Source: Enterobacteriaceae bacterium RIT714 (GTDB lineage: Bacteria; Pseudomonadota; Gammaproteobacteria; Enterobacterales; Enterobacteriaceae). From it: a stretch of DNA of 64,000 bases. The position numbers and the translations under genes were made by a program. This document shows positions 9,884 through 17,643 of the stretch, in pieces; positions within the stretch are counted from its first letter, which is position 1; every line of letters begins with the position of its first letter. The stretch spans positions 18,236-82,235 of the forward strand of contig WJYB01000016.1 in the NCBI GenBank assembly GCA_009668015.1, read 5' to 3'. The notes under the pieces are model-generated. The model made no database searches. It saw only the letters and a program-made list of their open reading frames with translations, and was not told the origin of the DNA.

Positions 9884-9916
9884 AGACTGAATGCGCAAAA
9901 CGGATCGTTTGCCGAT

Positions 9917-11434
9917 TTATTCTCCAGTTCGGACATTTGTCACACGTTCTGAGGGCGCGGCGGCCAGCGGTTCGATCTTATTTTGTCGCGGATATTTCCA
10001 CAGCCAGCGCCCGCTGACCATTCGCCAGTAGAACAGCGCACCACGGACGGCCCAGTCAAGGAACATCCCCAGCCAGACGCCAACCACGCCCATTCCCAGC
10101 ATAATCCCGAGCGTATAGCCCGCCACCACGCGACACCCCCACATGCCCAGCATCGACACCCACATCGCAAAGCGGGCATCACGCGCCCCTTTCAGCCCCG
10201 CAGGCAGAACCCACGATGCCGCCCAGATGGGCATAAACGCGGCATTAAGCCAGATGAGGATTTTCACCACCTCTTTAACGTCATCTTCATGGGTGTAGAA
10301 CGAGGCGATTAACCCGGCAAAGGGAGCCGAACCCCAGGCGATAAGCGTCAGGCCGATAGTTGCCAGCCAGAACACATGCCGCAGCTGGCGCTCCGCCTGC
10401 GCAATTTGCCCCTTGCCCAGACGTTTGCCGGTGATGATCGTCGACGCCGAACCGAGCGCATTTCCTGGCAGGTTTATCAGCGAGGCGATAGAGAAAGCAA
10501 TAAAGTTCCCGGCAATGACATCAGTGCCCATTCCGGCGACAAACATTTGAGTGAGTAATTTCCCACCGTTAAACAGCACCGATTCAATGCTGGCGGGAAT
10601 ACCGATCCCCATCACTTCCCAGATAATGGCGAAATTAAACGGGCGGAAATAGCTTTTTAATGAAATGCGCAGCGCCGGGTTAAAGCCCACCATCAGCACC
10701 ACGATAATCGCGATAGCGCCAATGTAGCGGGAGATGGTCAGCCCGAGACCCGCACCAACAAATCCCAATCCATCCCAGGAAAAAACCCCGTAAATCAGAA
10801 TGCTACTGATGATGATATTCAGGATATTCATCCCGCCATTAATCAGCAGCGGAATTTTAGTGTTACCCGCTCCACGCAGCGCCCCACTGCCAATCAGGGC
10901 AATGGCAGCGGCCGGATAACTCAGCACCGTCATCTCAAGATATGTTAGCGCAAGAGCCTTAACCTCGCTGGTGGCCTCCCCTGCAACAACATCAATGATT
11001 TCTTTACCAAAATAGTGGATCACGGCCGCGAGAATAATCGAGAAAATGGTCATGATCATCAGCGACTGCCGCGCCGCTTCGCGCGCGCGTTTCGGGTCGA
11101 GTTTGCCAAGGCTGAATGCCACCACCACCGTCGTCCCCAGATCAATAGCGGCAAAGAAGGAGATCACCACCATATTGAAGCTGTCTGCCAGGCCCACACC
11201 CGCCATCGCTTCTTTACCGAGCCAGCTCACCAGAAACGTACTGAGCACGCCCATCAACAGAACGCAGGTGTTTTCCAGAAAGATAGGCACGGCAAGGGGG
11301 GTGATTTCACGCCAGAACAGAACACGGTAACTTTTGCGTTTGGCATACCAGGGCGTGCGCATGACGGCCTGACGTAGAGCGGCAGTGACGTTCAAAATGG
11401 ACCTTAGAGAGAGAAAGTTGAAACTACATTTCAA
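9917..11434 (-). CDS. yeeO: MATE family transporter YeeO (flavin exporter)
   Basis: YeeO is an inner-membrane multidrug and toxic-compound extrusion protein. The E. coli protein has been linked to export of FMN and FAD. The 505-residue product has twelve hydrophobic segments and conserved blocks such as FWREITPLA, GSGALRGAGNTKIPLLING and LPAGLKGARDARF. The first 20 or so residues are not well conserved, and E. coli YeeO has a longer and different N-terminus, so the exact start is uncertain. It lies between two tRNA-Asn genes as in E. coli. Confidence 0.92.
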   Translation of the reverse strand: MKCSFNFLSLRSILNVTAALRQAVMRTPWYAKRKSYRVLFWREITPLAVPIFLENTCVLLMGVLSTFLVSWLGKEAMAGVGLADSFNMVVISFFAAIDLGTTVVVAFSLGKLDPKRAREAARQSLMIMTIFSIILAAVIHYFGKEIIDVVAGEATSEVKALALTYLEMTVLSYPAAAIALIGSGALRGAGNTKIPLLINGGMNILNIIISSILIYGVFSWDGLGFVGAGLGLTISRYIGAIAIIVVLMVGFNPALRISLKSYFRPFNFAIIWEVMGIGIPASIESVLFNGGKLLTQMFVAGMGTDVIAGNFIAFSIASLINLPGNALGSASTIITGKRLGKGQIAQAERQLRHVFWLATIGLTLIAWGSAPFAGLIASFYTHEDDVKEVVKILIWLNAAFMPIWAASWVLPAGLKGARDARFAMWVSMLGMWGCRVVAGYTLGIMLGMGVVGVWLGMFLDWAVRGALFYWRMVSGRWLWKYPRQNKIEPLAAAPSERVTNVRTGE

Positions 11435-11546
11435 ATGATGAGGGAGAAACGCTAATCCTGCAAAGTATTTTCCATAAAAATATGTCGATTATGACGACAA
11501 ACTGTCGACAGAATCAGCAGTTGAGCAATCCAGTGTAAGATCAGGT

Positions 11547-11574
11547 TTGACAAAAGTTTTTTCGCCGCTAAGAT
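11547..11574 (+). promoter_or_regulatory. Promoter of tRNA-Asn used by the island
   Basis: A consensus -35 TTGACA (11547-11552) and -10 TAAGAT (11569-11574) are separated by 16 bases and lie 16 bases before the mature tRNA 5' end. The promoter sits outside the island, so tRNA expression survives integration. Confidence 0.8.
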
Positions 11575-11590
11575 AAGCCTCCTAACCGAT

Positions 11591-11666
11591 TCCTCTGTAG
11601 TTCAGTCGGTAGAACGGCGGACTGTTAATCCGTATGTCACTGGTTCGAGTCCAGTCAGAGGAGCCA
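11591..11666 (+). tRNA. asnU: tRNA-Asn (GTT), island integration site
   Basis: This 76-base tRNA is identical to the minus-strand copy, with anticodon GTT and encoded CCA. The island's left attachment repeat overlaps its last 16 bases, so the element rebuilt the tRNA 3' end on integration. The natural downstream terminator is displaced to 33591. It corresponds to E. coli asnU by synteny. Confidence 0.97.
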
Positions 11667-11670
11667 AATT
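11651..11670 (+). repeat. attL direct repeat
   Basis: CCAGTCAGAGGAGCCAAATT comprises the tRNA-Asn T-arm 3' side, acceptor stem, CCA and four further bases. A perfect copy is at 33567-33586. Confidence 0.93.
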
Positions 11671-11827
11671 CTTGTTTTCATGCTTATCTGTACGTCTCTA
11701 TTTATTTACGATTCAGTAAGTTAGCATGAAAATCCTTCCCGATGCGTATCTGGTTTTCTCTCCGCATCCGGAAAATTTGGTGGTCAGATTTGGGGTCAGT
11801 TTGGTTCGATTCTGGAGTGACCCCCAA

Positions 11828-13090
11828 ATGTCTTTAAATGATTCTAAAATCCGCAAGTTAAAACCCACTTCTCGTCCTGTAAAACTCTCCGATTCCCATG
11901 GTCTGTATCTGCTCGTCAATCCGGGCGGTTCGCGTATCTGGTATCTCAAATATCGCTTCGGTGGCAAAGAATCCAGAGTCAGTCTCGGCGCCTATCCGCT
12001 GGTTTCTCTCGCTGACGCCCGGCTGCAGCGCGACGGTATCCGTAAGTTACTGGCGCAGAATATCAATCCGGCGCAGCAGCGTATGGTGGAAAAAGCAGCC
12101 TGTTCGCCCGAGAAATGCTTTAAAGCGGTGGCGCTGGCATGGCATAAAACCAACAAAAAATGGTCGGCTGATTATACCACCCGCATTCTCGCCAGTATGG
12201 AAAACCATATTTTCCCCGCGATTGGTCACCTGCCCGTCACGATGCTGAAAACGAAGGATTTTACGGCGTTACTTCGGGTTATTGAGGATAAAGGCTTTCT
12301 GGAAGTCGCGTCCCGAACCCGGCAGCAACTCAGCAACATCATGCGTTACGCCGTTCAGCAGGTACTGACCGAAAGCAATCCGGCACAGCATCTGGAAGGC
12401 GTGACGGCCTCCCCCGTAAAGAATCACTATCCCGCCCTGCGGCTGGAACGGTTGCCTGAACTGCTTAACCGTATCGGCGATTATCAACAAGGGCGCGAGT
12501 TAACCCGGCTGGCGGTGTTGCTGACGCTGCACCTGTTCATCCGCTCCAGCGAACTGCGTTTTGCCCGCTGGAGTGAGATTGATTTCAGAAATAAAATCTG
12601 GACCATCCCCGCCACCCGCGAAGCGATCGAGAAAGTGCGGTTTTCAGGCCGTGGTGCAAAAATGCGCACCGCGCATATCGTGCCGCTCTCACGGCAGGCG
12701 ATTGCCATTCTGAAACAGATACAGGAACTCTCCGGCCATCTGGAACTGGTGTTTCCCGGCGACCATAACCCCTATAAACCGATGAGCGAAAACACCACCA
12801 ACCGGGCGCTACGTCTGATGGGCTATGATACAAAAACCGATGTGTGCGGACACGGACTGCGGGCAATGGCCTGTAGCGCGCTGGTCGAGTCAGATCTCTG
12901 GTCGAGGGATACAGTGGAACGGCAGATGAGCCATCAGGAGCGAAACAGCGTGCGGGCAGCGTATGTGCACAAAGCGGAACATCTGGAAGCCCGCAAGGCC
13001 ATGATGCAGTGGTGGTCAGATTATCTGGATGTGTGCCGTGAAGGGTATATTGCGCCGTATATTTATGCGCGGCAGCACAGAGCGGCCTGA
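11828..13090 (+). CDS. P4-type tyrosine integrase of the island
   Basis: The enzyme catalyses integration at tRNA-Asn. The ATG at 11828 gives 420 residues beginning MSLNDSKIRKLKP, the usual N-terminus of P4-like integrases with the DUF4102 domain (about 1-90: SDSHGLYLLVNPGGSRIW, YRFGGKESRVSLGAYP). A core-binding domain (about 95-190) and the catalytic domain follow. Catalytic residues are visible: Arg in RSSELRFARW, His-x-x-Arg in GHGLRAMA, His in MSHQERN and the nucleophile Tyr in AAYVH. An in-frame ATG at 11726 would add 34 atypical residues and is rejected. The gene reads inward from the tRNA. It appears intact. Confidence 0.93.
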   Translation: MSLNDSKIRKLKPTSRPVKLSDSHGLYLLVNPGGSRIWYLKYRFGGKESRVSLGAYPLVSLADARLQRDGIRKLLAQNINPAQQRMVEKAACSPEKCFKAVALAWHKTNKKWSADYTTRILASMENHIFPAIGHLPVTMLKTKDFTALLRVIEDKGFLEVASRTRQQLSNIMRYAVQQVLTESNPAQHLEGVTASPVKNHYPALRLERLPELLNRIGDYQQGRELTRLAVLLTLHLFIRSSELRFARWSEIDFRNKIWTIPATREAIEKVRFSGRGAKMRTAHIVPLSRQAIAILKQIQELSGHLELVFPGDHNPYKPMSENTTNRALRLMGYDTKTDVCGHGLRAMACSALVESDLWSRDTVERQMSHQERNSVRAAYVHKAEHLEARKAMMQWWSDYLDVCREGYIAPYIYARQHRAA

Positions 13091-13120
13091 ACCATTGACA
13101 GTGTCATTGGTTGAAAACAG

Positions 13121-13156
13121 AAAAGCTGTTTCCGGTTGTCCGGGAGCAGCTTTTTT
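13121..13156 (+). terminator. Terminator after the integrase gene
   Basis: AAAAGCTG and CAGCTTTT arms (13121-13128 and 13147-13154) enclose a smaller TCCGG/CCGGGA hairpin and are followed by a T run. Confidence 0.75.
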
Positions 13157-13579
13157 GCATTGAAAGGTGTTGCCTTCTTTTTTCCCGTTATTCATCGGAA
13201 AGCGTACAGAATTATTAGAGGGTGAATAATTCCGGGCGAAAACCTATCAATACCTCAGCCATCAATAGGTATATATCGAAAATAATTCACGGTGAATCAT
13301 TTCTGGTCATCGTAGCCAACCCCCAGCCAGAAACTGATGGACCAGCACGCCATCACTGCACCACTCTTTCGTTGCCAGTCAGTGGCAGGACTGCGCCAGA
13401 TATTGCCGGATACATATCGATCTGCGCCAGTTGCAGCCTTTTAAGCCCTTTGGCCTTTTCCGGTCAGGCGCTGTTACCCTTAGTCACCCCTTACCCTTTC
13501 TGGCCTTTTTCTTTAGCTGGCATAGGTCGGAGTGCCAACTGGCTGCTGCACCAGAAACGAGTACAAAACCCGATGACTG
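13157..13579. other. Non-coding interval between the two recombinases
   Basis: I see no convincing gene here. An open frame on the plus strand that begins at 13222 has no family features and runs into the antisense of the second recombinase. Two loosely repeated motifs, GGTGAATAATT (13220-13230) and GGTGAATCATT (13291-13301), and a short inverted pair around ACCTAT/ATAGGT (13242-13270) could be sites for an integrase or excisionase. This is not proven. Confidence 0.4.
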
Positions 13580-14461
13580 TCATACACCGCCCCGCCGCCC
13601 GTAAACCTGCGCCACATATCGTCCACGCCCGTCGCCATGGCCCAGATCCATCGCCGTCATCGCCAGAGCTTCTTTTTCGCTGGATCCCTGCGCCAGATAA
13701 TAGCGGATTGCCTCCTGCGCCCACGCATAGCGCAGAGAGTGCGGGAAATATGCACCAGTTAACCCGAGACGTGATGCCTGACCGTGCCAGTATTTCATCG
13801 CGCTTTTCAGATCGGGCTTATCGATCAGCCTGCCGTGACGCTGCTCAGCCACCGCCAGCGCAGCATCTACCGCCTTTCTGACTGCGCCAGCGTCCAGAAT
13901 AATCGTCTCGCGGGGCCGCCCGCCTTTGGTGCCAAAGACCACGGTTAGCCGGGATCCACCCCGCTCCAGCGCCTGTTTCCATGTGTTCAGCGACTGCGCA
14001 CTTTGTACCGCCTCCTGCGAGCGTAGTCCCATCAGCCTTGAAAGCTCCAGCGCCGCCGTCAGCCCCGGATCTTTTGCGCGGGCGGTTTCCAGTACATGAC
14101 GGTAATGCTCCGGCGTGATAGCCCGTTTGGTCCCGTTGCGTGACGCGCCGGACAGCCCCAGCGCCCGGTTACTGAGCCGCTCGCTCTGCGCCAGTTTATC
14201 GCGTCCGGCCTGTTTCAGAATGCAGCGCACCGCCGACATCTCGTTTTGCAGGGAACGCTTCGTAATGTCCTGCGCCAGCCGTGCCCGGACGTACTCTTCA
14301 ATATGCCGGGATTTCAGTTGTTCCACCCGGCGGATCTGTACGTTCTGCCCCATCAGACGTTCACAAAAACGCTGCACCAGCGCCATACGATCGTGAACTG
14401 TTTTATGACTGCCGCCCGTCTGCTGCGCCAGCTTCTTTATTTCCTGCGCCAGTATCCCCAT
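13580..14461 (-). CDS. Second tyrosine recombinase (integrase-domain protein)
   Basis: The 293-residue product has a SAM-like core-binding region (about 1-110) and a catalytic domain. Its residues fit tyrosine recombinases: Arg in MGLRSQEAV, His-x-x-Arg in PHSLRYAW, His in LGHGDGRGR and Tyr in VAQVYG. It resembles the integrase-domain proteins often carried inside enterobacterial islands and ICEs rather than the P4 type. The ATG at 14461 has GGGGG five to nine bases ahead. An ATG 15 bases further upstream is possible. All expected catalytic residues are present, so it may be active, but its target site is unknown. Confidence 0.82.
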   Translation of the reverse strand: MGILAQEIKKLAQQTGGSHKTVHDRMALVQRFCERLMGQNVQIRRVEQLKSRHIEEYVRARLAQDITKRSLQNEMSAVRCILKQAGRDKLAQSERLSNRALGLSGASRNGTKRAITPEHYRHVLETARAKDPGLTAALELSRLMGLRSQEAVQSAQSLNTWKQALERGGSRLTVVFGTKGGRPRETIILDAGAVRKAVDAALAVAEQRHGRLIDKPDLKSAMKYWHGQASRLGLTGAYFPHSLRYAWAQEAIRYYLAQGSSEKEALAMTAMDLGHGDGRGRYVAQVYGRRGGV

Positions 14462-14960
14462 ATATTCCCCCTTCATGATTACAGCAAATCAATCACCCAA
14501 AACCTGATACAGCTTTCCCCGGCGCGTGGGCCGATAGCCCCTAGTTTTGTCGGGGCTGCGAACGATACCTGAGCGCCGGGGCGGCAGCCGTTGAGGTGTT
14601 ATGGGGCGTCGGTTGTGCTCTCTGAGCAGCCGCCCGCGTTAGCGGGTTATCCCCCGGATCGTCCTGATCCCCCTCCGGTATCGGTTCATGTTCTCCTTAT
14701 GCGTCAAATAGGTTGAAAACGCGGAGTCAGAATCCCGTCATGGGCTGGCGCAGTTGATTTCTCTGGGGCAGATCAGAATGATTGCGTGCGTCACTTTCCC
14801 GCTCTGCGCGGTTAAAGTGACGCACTGGACTGGTGCAGTGTTTTTAAAATCACAGGCTGGTGCAGTTTTACGGTCACGCGGCAGCAAAGCCTGTCGGCAA
14901 TGCAGGCAGCAGCCAGTTATACAGAGGGGGCTGACGCTCCGGTTCAGGGAGCGTCAGTGT
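14462..14960. other. Non-coding interval with two perfect inverted repeats
   Basis: No plausible gene is visible across about 500 bases between the recombinase and higA. The stretch is GC-rich at 14510-14690, with several short hairpins. Two long perfect inverted repeats stand out: GTGCGTCACTTT/AAAGTGACGCAC (14786-14797 and 14814-14825) and CTGACGCTCC/GGAGCGTCAG (14931-14940 and 14948-14957). The second lies directly behind the higA stop and may end the higBA transcript, although it lacks a T run. The function of the first is unknown. Confidence 0.55.
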
Positions 14961-15263
14961 TTACAGTACAAATCCGTAGTGAGAGCCATCCGGCAGTTCA
15001 ATATCAAGGCGTAGCTTGCCGCCGGTCGCCTCAACGTAACGTTTCAGCGTGGACAGTTTCAGGTCGCGCCCCGGTTTTTCCATACCGGCAACAGTAGGTT
15101 GTCTGATGCCCAGCACCTGCGCCATTTCGACCTGCGTTTTCTGTACTTTCTCGCGCAGTTCGGCAAGGTGGATGTTGAGCAGGATGTCCGTCGCCATCGC
15201 CTGAGCTTCGGCCACGACTTCAGGTTTTTCATCCGCAATAAGCTGTTCCAGCGTTCTGCCCAT
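14961..15263 (-). CDS. higA: HigA-type antitoxin (XRE family)
   Basis: This 100-residue protein has a Cro/C1-type helix-turn-helix (about 40-75: TQVEMAQVLGIRQPTVAGME) followed by a short helical tail. It neutralises the toxin encoded immediately upstream and probably represses the operon through its DNA-binding domain. It begins four bases after the toxin stop, in the toxin-first order typical of higBA. The N-terminal part (EQLIADEKPEV) resembles antitoxins paired with RelE-like HigB2 toxins. The exact subfamily cannot be fixed by eye. Confidence 0.85.
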   Translation of the reverse strand: MGRTLEQLIADEKPEVVAEAQAMATDILLNIHLAELREKVQKTQVEMAQVLGIRQPTVAGMEKPGRDLKLSTLKRYVEATGGKLRLDIELPDGSHYGFVL

Positions 15264-15267
15264 CGCG

Positions 15268-15621
15268 TTACTCCTTCTCTTTTATTGTGTTCAGCCAGTT
15301 CGTGAATTCCCGATCTGCAACCGGGAGCATCTCATCGTAAAAACGTTTTTCATTGCCGACCTTATTTCCGGCACAAAGTACAATGCCGGTACGGGTCGGA
15401 TCAAAAGCGAAAAATGCCCGTATCGGATCACCCCGACTTTGAATACGCAACTCTTTCATGTTGCTAAAGCGGGAGCCTCTGAGCGTATCGGCATAAGGTC
15501 TGGACAAACCCGGTCCCTTTTCACGCAGGACCAACAGCGCTGCAAGCACGCTGGCCCGATCGGTATCATTGAGCGAGGAAAACCAGTGATCAAACATATC
15601 CGTTGTTTTAATCGTCCACAC
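15268..15621 (-). CDS. higB: HigB-type toxin (RelE superfamily)
   Basis: The 117-residue product has the RelE/HigB pattern: an N-terminal TTDMFDHWFSSL helix, RPYADTLRGSRFSNMKELRI strand-turn-strand, and RAFFAFDPTRTGIVLCAGNK with the conserved basic residues of the ribosome-dependent mRNA endonucleases. It is followed by higA after four bases. The pair lies in a mobile island, where such modules usually stabilise the element. The upstream region 15622-15700 is AT-rich and is the probable promoter. Confidence 0.86.
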   Translation of the reverse strand: MWTIKTTDMFDHWFSSLNDTDRASVLAALLVLREKGPGLSRPYADTLRGSRFSNMKELRIQSRGDPIRAFFAFDPTRTGIVLCAGNKVGNEKRFYDEMLPVADREFTNWLNTIKEKE

Positions 15622-16118
15622 GGGACCTCCTGAATAATATAGGTTAAAAGTTATATAGGTGTAAAGCTATAAAGATGATTATGAAACGATGGAATGAGGG
15701 ATTCATGCGTCGTTGCTGCAAAGCTGAAGACGCATTCGGGTATTTCAGTGAATGGCATGCATAGCATTCACCGTTTTACGATCTGTACCGAAAAACCAGT
15801 TCAGATATTGACGCAATGTGAAGAGAGACCTTAACTGCAACGCAGTCCGACATTTTCAAAGGTATTGTCGGTAAAGGGACGGCCAGCCTGAAATCAGGCC
15901 GCTTCTTGCAGGTCGTGAAGCGTATAAGGGCGCCCCGAAGGGCCATTTGTTGCAGAGAGAAAATAATGCGAATGTGACGGGTGCCGAAAGAGGAAACTGT
16001 TTTTGCCTGAAAAACATTTCCCGCTGATTTGGTTAAATGCTGAGTTGCCGCACGTCACTGGCATTCTCCCGATCTCTCATCTGCAGGGGCAGGAAAAAGA
16101 TCGGGAGGGCCGTTTTTC
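15622..16118. other. Non-coding interval with hairpins
   Basis: No gene is visible. The segment holds a palindromic GCCTGAAATCAGGC (15888-15901), a GGGCGCCCCGAAGGGCC hairpin (15928-15944) and, at its right end, a perfect ten-base inverted repeat CTCCCGATCT/AGATCGGGAG (16066-16075 and 16098-16107). The last one lies just behind the stop of the Ner-like gene. Similar hairpin-rich spacers occur in P4-like satellite immunity regions, but I cannot assign a named RNA. Confidence 0.45.
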
Positions 16119-16340
16119 TTATCGGTATTCTGGTTTACGGTAGCGTGAAGGCCAGATTTTTTCAGGCGCAACATCTAACGCTTCAGCAATCAATCTTTCG
16201 CCTTTAGGCCAGCGGCGGGTAAGCGCATTTGCCAGCGTGGAGGATGCCAGCCCTGCCTGACGCGAAAGCGCTGACAGCGAAGTGCCACGTTTTTTCAGTC
16301 CGGCGATAATGTCGGCGGGATGCCAGTCAGACTGCATCAT
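16119..16340 (-). CDS. Ner/Nlp-like DNA-binding regulator
   Basis: The 73-residue protein matches the winged-helix Ner/Nlp family found in Mu-like phages and enterobacterial islands: SDWHPADIIAGLKKRGTSL, then the helix-turn-helix LSRQAGLASSTLANALTRRW, then APEKIWPSRY near the C-terminus. Such proteins repress phage early promoters. Its start overlaps the stop of the upstream 155-aa gene (ATGA), so the two are one transcription unit. A hairpin follows the stop. Confidence 0.85.
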   Translation of the reverse strand: MMQSDWHPADIIAGLKKRGTSLSALSRQAGLASSTLANALTRRWPKGERLIAEALDVAPEKIWPSRYRKPEYR

Positions 16341-16804
16341 GCTTTGATATCCACACCGTCAATAAACTTCACGCCGCCGGCGGTACGCAACCAACGCGGG
16401 GCTTTCATTTCCGCAGCGAAGTAGTTAATCAGGTCGTACAGCAGCCAGCTAAGGTACTTCTCCGTTTCAGAGGCAAATCCCAGCCCCGACAGGGTTTGTG
16501 TGATAGCAAGGCAGTAACGACAAAGCTCCGTACATTCAGGCTCGAACCGGGGAGTGGTCGCAGGGAGAGTGTCAACAGTCAGGCTTTCAACCAGATGGGG
16601 TGGAACAGGTTCTAACAGTGTGGGTTGCAGCAGCGTCAGGCACGTGTTAATTCTGCCGCAAAGCGCCACTTTCAACGCGGGATCGTTGCTTTCAATCAGG
16701 GTTTCGGCAAAGGTTTCGCAGTGACTGGCGAGTATGGTGAAATCCGTAGTGGCACTGAAAGGAACAGCAAGTGACGGGTGTGTCTGAGTGGGGATCGTAG
16801 CCAT
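16337..16804 (-). CDS. Hypothetical P4-island protein (155 aa)
   Basis: I recognise this only as a protein that commonly follows the P4-like immunity segment; the opening MATIPTQTHPSLA is characteristic. It is soluble and mostly helical, with four cysteines in the middle (CGRINTCL, CTELCRYC). No domain of known function is apparent. The ribosome site is very strong (AGGAGG eight bases before ATG). It overlaps the Ner-like gene by four bases. A role in phage-type immunity or replication control is possible but not shown. Confidence 0.7.
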   Translation of the reverse strand: MATIPTQTHPSLAVPFSATTDFTILASHCETFAETLIESNDPALKVALCGRINTCLTLLQPTLLEPVPPHLVESLTVDTLPATTPRFEPECTELCRYCLAITQTLSGLGFASETEKYLSWLLYDLINYFAAEMKAPRWLRTAGGVKFIDGVDIKA

Positions 16805-17004
16805 AAAGGCATCCTCCTGTAACGGGTAATAAACCCACCACCTGAGAGGTCAATCTCATGGGTGGTGGACTGAACAAGGTTGACCTTACCGGTGTTACAG
16901 GAAACCGGCGCATCTTGCGATGCCCCTGCCCAGCCCACCATTGAGATGTAGCTGAACGCACGACACAAAAAAGACGCTTGCGCGTCATGTGTCGCCTGTA
17001 ACAA
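16696..17004 (-). CDS. Ash-family-like short ORF over the immunity RNA
   Basis: This minus-strand frame of up to 102 codons contains SMVGWAGASQDAPVS, then NLVQSTTHEI and SGGGF, a pattern found in small Ash/Icd-like proteins of P4-type elements. Its 3' part overlaps the start of the 155-aa gene in another frame, as is usual for this locus. The peptide pattern may partly reflect conservation of an overlapping RNA rather than of the protein. Translation is not certain, and the start chosen at 17004 is arbitrary among several. Confidence 0.45.
   Translation of the reverse strand: MLQATHDAQASFLCRAFSYISMVGWAGASQDAPVSCNTGKVNLVQSTTHEIDLSGGGFITRYRRMPLWLRSPLRHTRHLLFLSVPLRISPYSPVTAKPLPKP
16815..16990 (-). 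ncRNA. Possible P4 CI / P1 C4-like antisense immunity RNA
   Basis: On the minus strand this segment can form successive hairpins. GACACATGACGCGCAAGCGTC comes first, then GCATCGCAAGATGC, then CCGGT...ACCGG, then a long CCACCACCCATGAGA/TCTCAGGTGGTGG arm pair with one bulge (16829-16863). It lies immediately before the 155-aa gene, at the position where P4-like satellites encode their antisense immunity RNA. I base the call on position and hairpins only; transcript ends are unknown. Confidence 0.35.
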
Positions 17005-17178
17005 TTTCAGGAGGTCAAGCCCGGCACCTGATTTTGCAGGTGCTGAGGAAGAATACTGCGAATGGAGTTAAGCATCAAGTGGGTTTTTATGGAGGGAGAT
17101 TAACGAAAAATAATAAGCTTAGGGGAAATCACGGCGCCTCCCCTTTAACCAACTTATTGATACGGCTATCGTTTCAAA

Positions 17179-17643
17179 TTAGTTTTTACGTATCAGATTA
17201 CACAGCCATCCCAAGAAATTACCCACAACCCCGTGATCTCTGGATAACTGCCCTGAGGTATCTTTCGTCTCTTCTTCCGGGCGAAGAGATTTAGGTGCTG
17301 GATTATAGTAATCCGCTTTAGCTAATTTAGCTCTTTTTCTTTCTGCCGAAATTTGGGCATCATTCCAGCTACCAGCCTCAATGATAATACCCTGTTTAAT
17401 AATATAGTGCGAACGACAGGTGGAATGCCAGTTACCAATGGATGGCGCCAACGATACAGACTCACCATCGAAAATCATCTTCCAGTCAGTTGGTGAAAAT
17501 GGAGTAACAACCTGTTCCCCACAACCACAACAGCAGCTATGGACTGCTGTTGCATATTCCATTGATATATATATCACGCCAACATCGAGTTCACGAGGAA
17601 TGCTACGAATAAAGCGATGTTCCAGTTTCTTTATTTTCAGCAT
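17179..17643 (-). CDS. DUF6527 family protein of the ubiquitin-like operon
   Basis: The 154-residue protein carries the family pattern IPRELDVGVIYISMEYATAVH, a cysteine cluster CCCGCGE (37-43), TDWKMIFDGESVSLAPSIGNW (52-72) and a CRSHYII motif (76-82). Conserved Cys, Ser and His in these motifs suggest a metal site or a hydrolase active site. The family is recurrently encoded with multiubiquitin and E1-like genes, which fits a processing or deconjugating role; that role is inferred. The C-terminal 50 residues are basic and poorly conserved, ending in a hydrophobic patch FLGWLCNLI. It overlaps the E1 gene by seven bases and is the last gene of the operon. Confidence 0.8.
   Translation of the reverse strand: MLKIKKLEHRFIRSIPRELDVGVIYISMEYATAVHSCCCGCGEQVVTPFSPTDWKMIFDGESVSLAPSIGNWHSTCRSHYIIKQGIIIEAGSWNDAQISAERKRAKLAKADYYNPAPKSLRPEEETKDTSGQLSRDHGVVGNFLGWLCNLIRKN

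Noticed and set aside
11726..11827. Upstream start of the P4-type integrase
   Set aside because: The extra residues are not typical; MSLNDSKIRKLKP is the usual N-terminus.
13222..13881. A 219-codon plus-strand frame between the two recombinases
   Set aside because: It has no family motif, its composition is unlike a real protein (many Pro, Arg and Ser), and its second half is antisense to the second recombinase.
14500..14740. Retron-like or plasmid-origin RNA in the GC-rich gene-free stretch
   Set aside because: There is no reverse transcriptase or replication gene nearby, and the hairpins are short and unordered.
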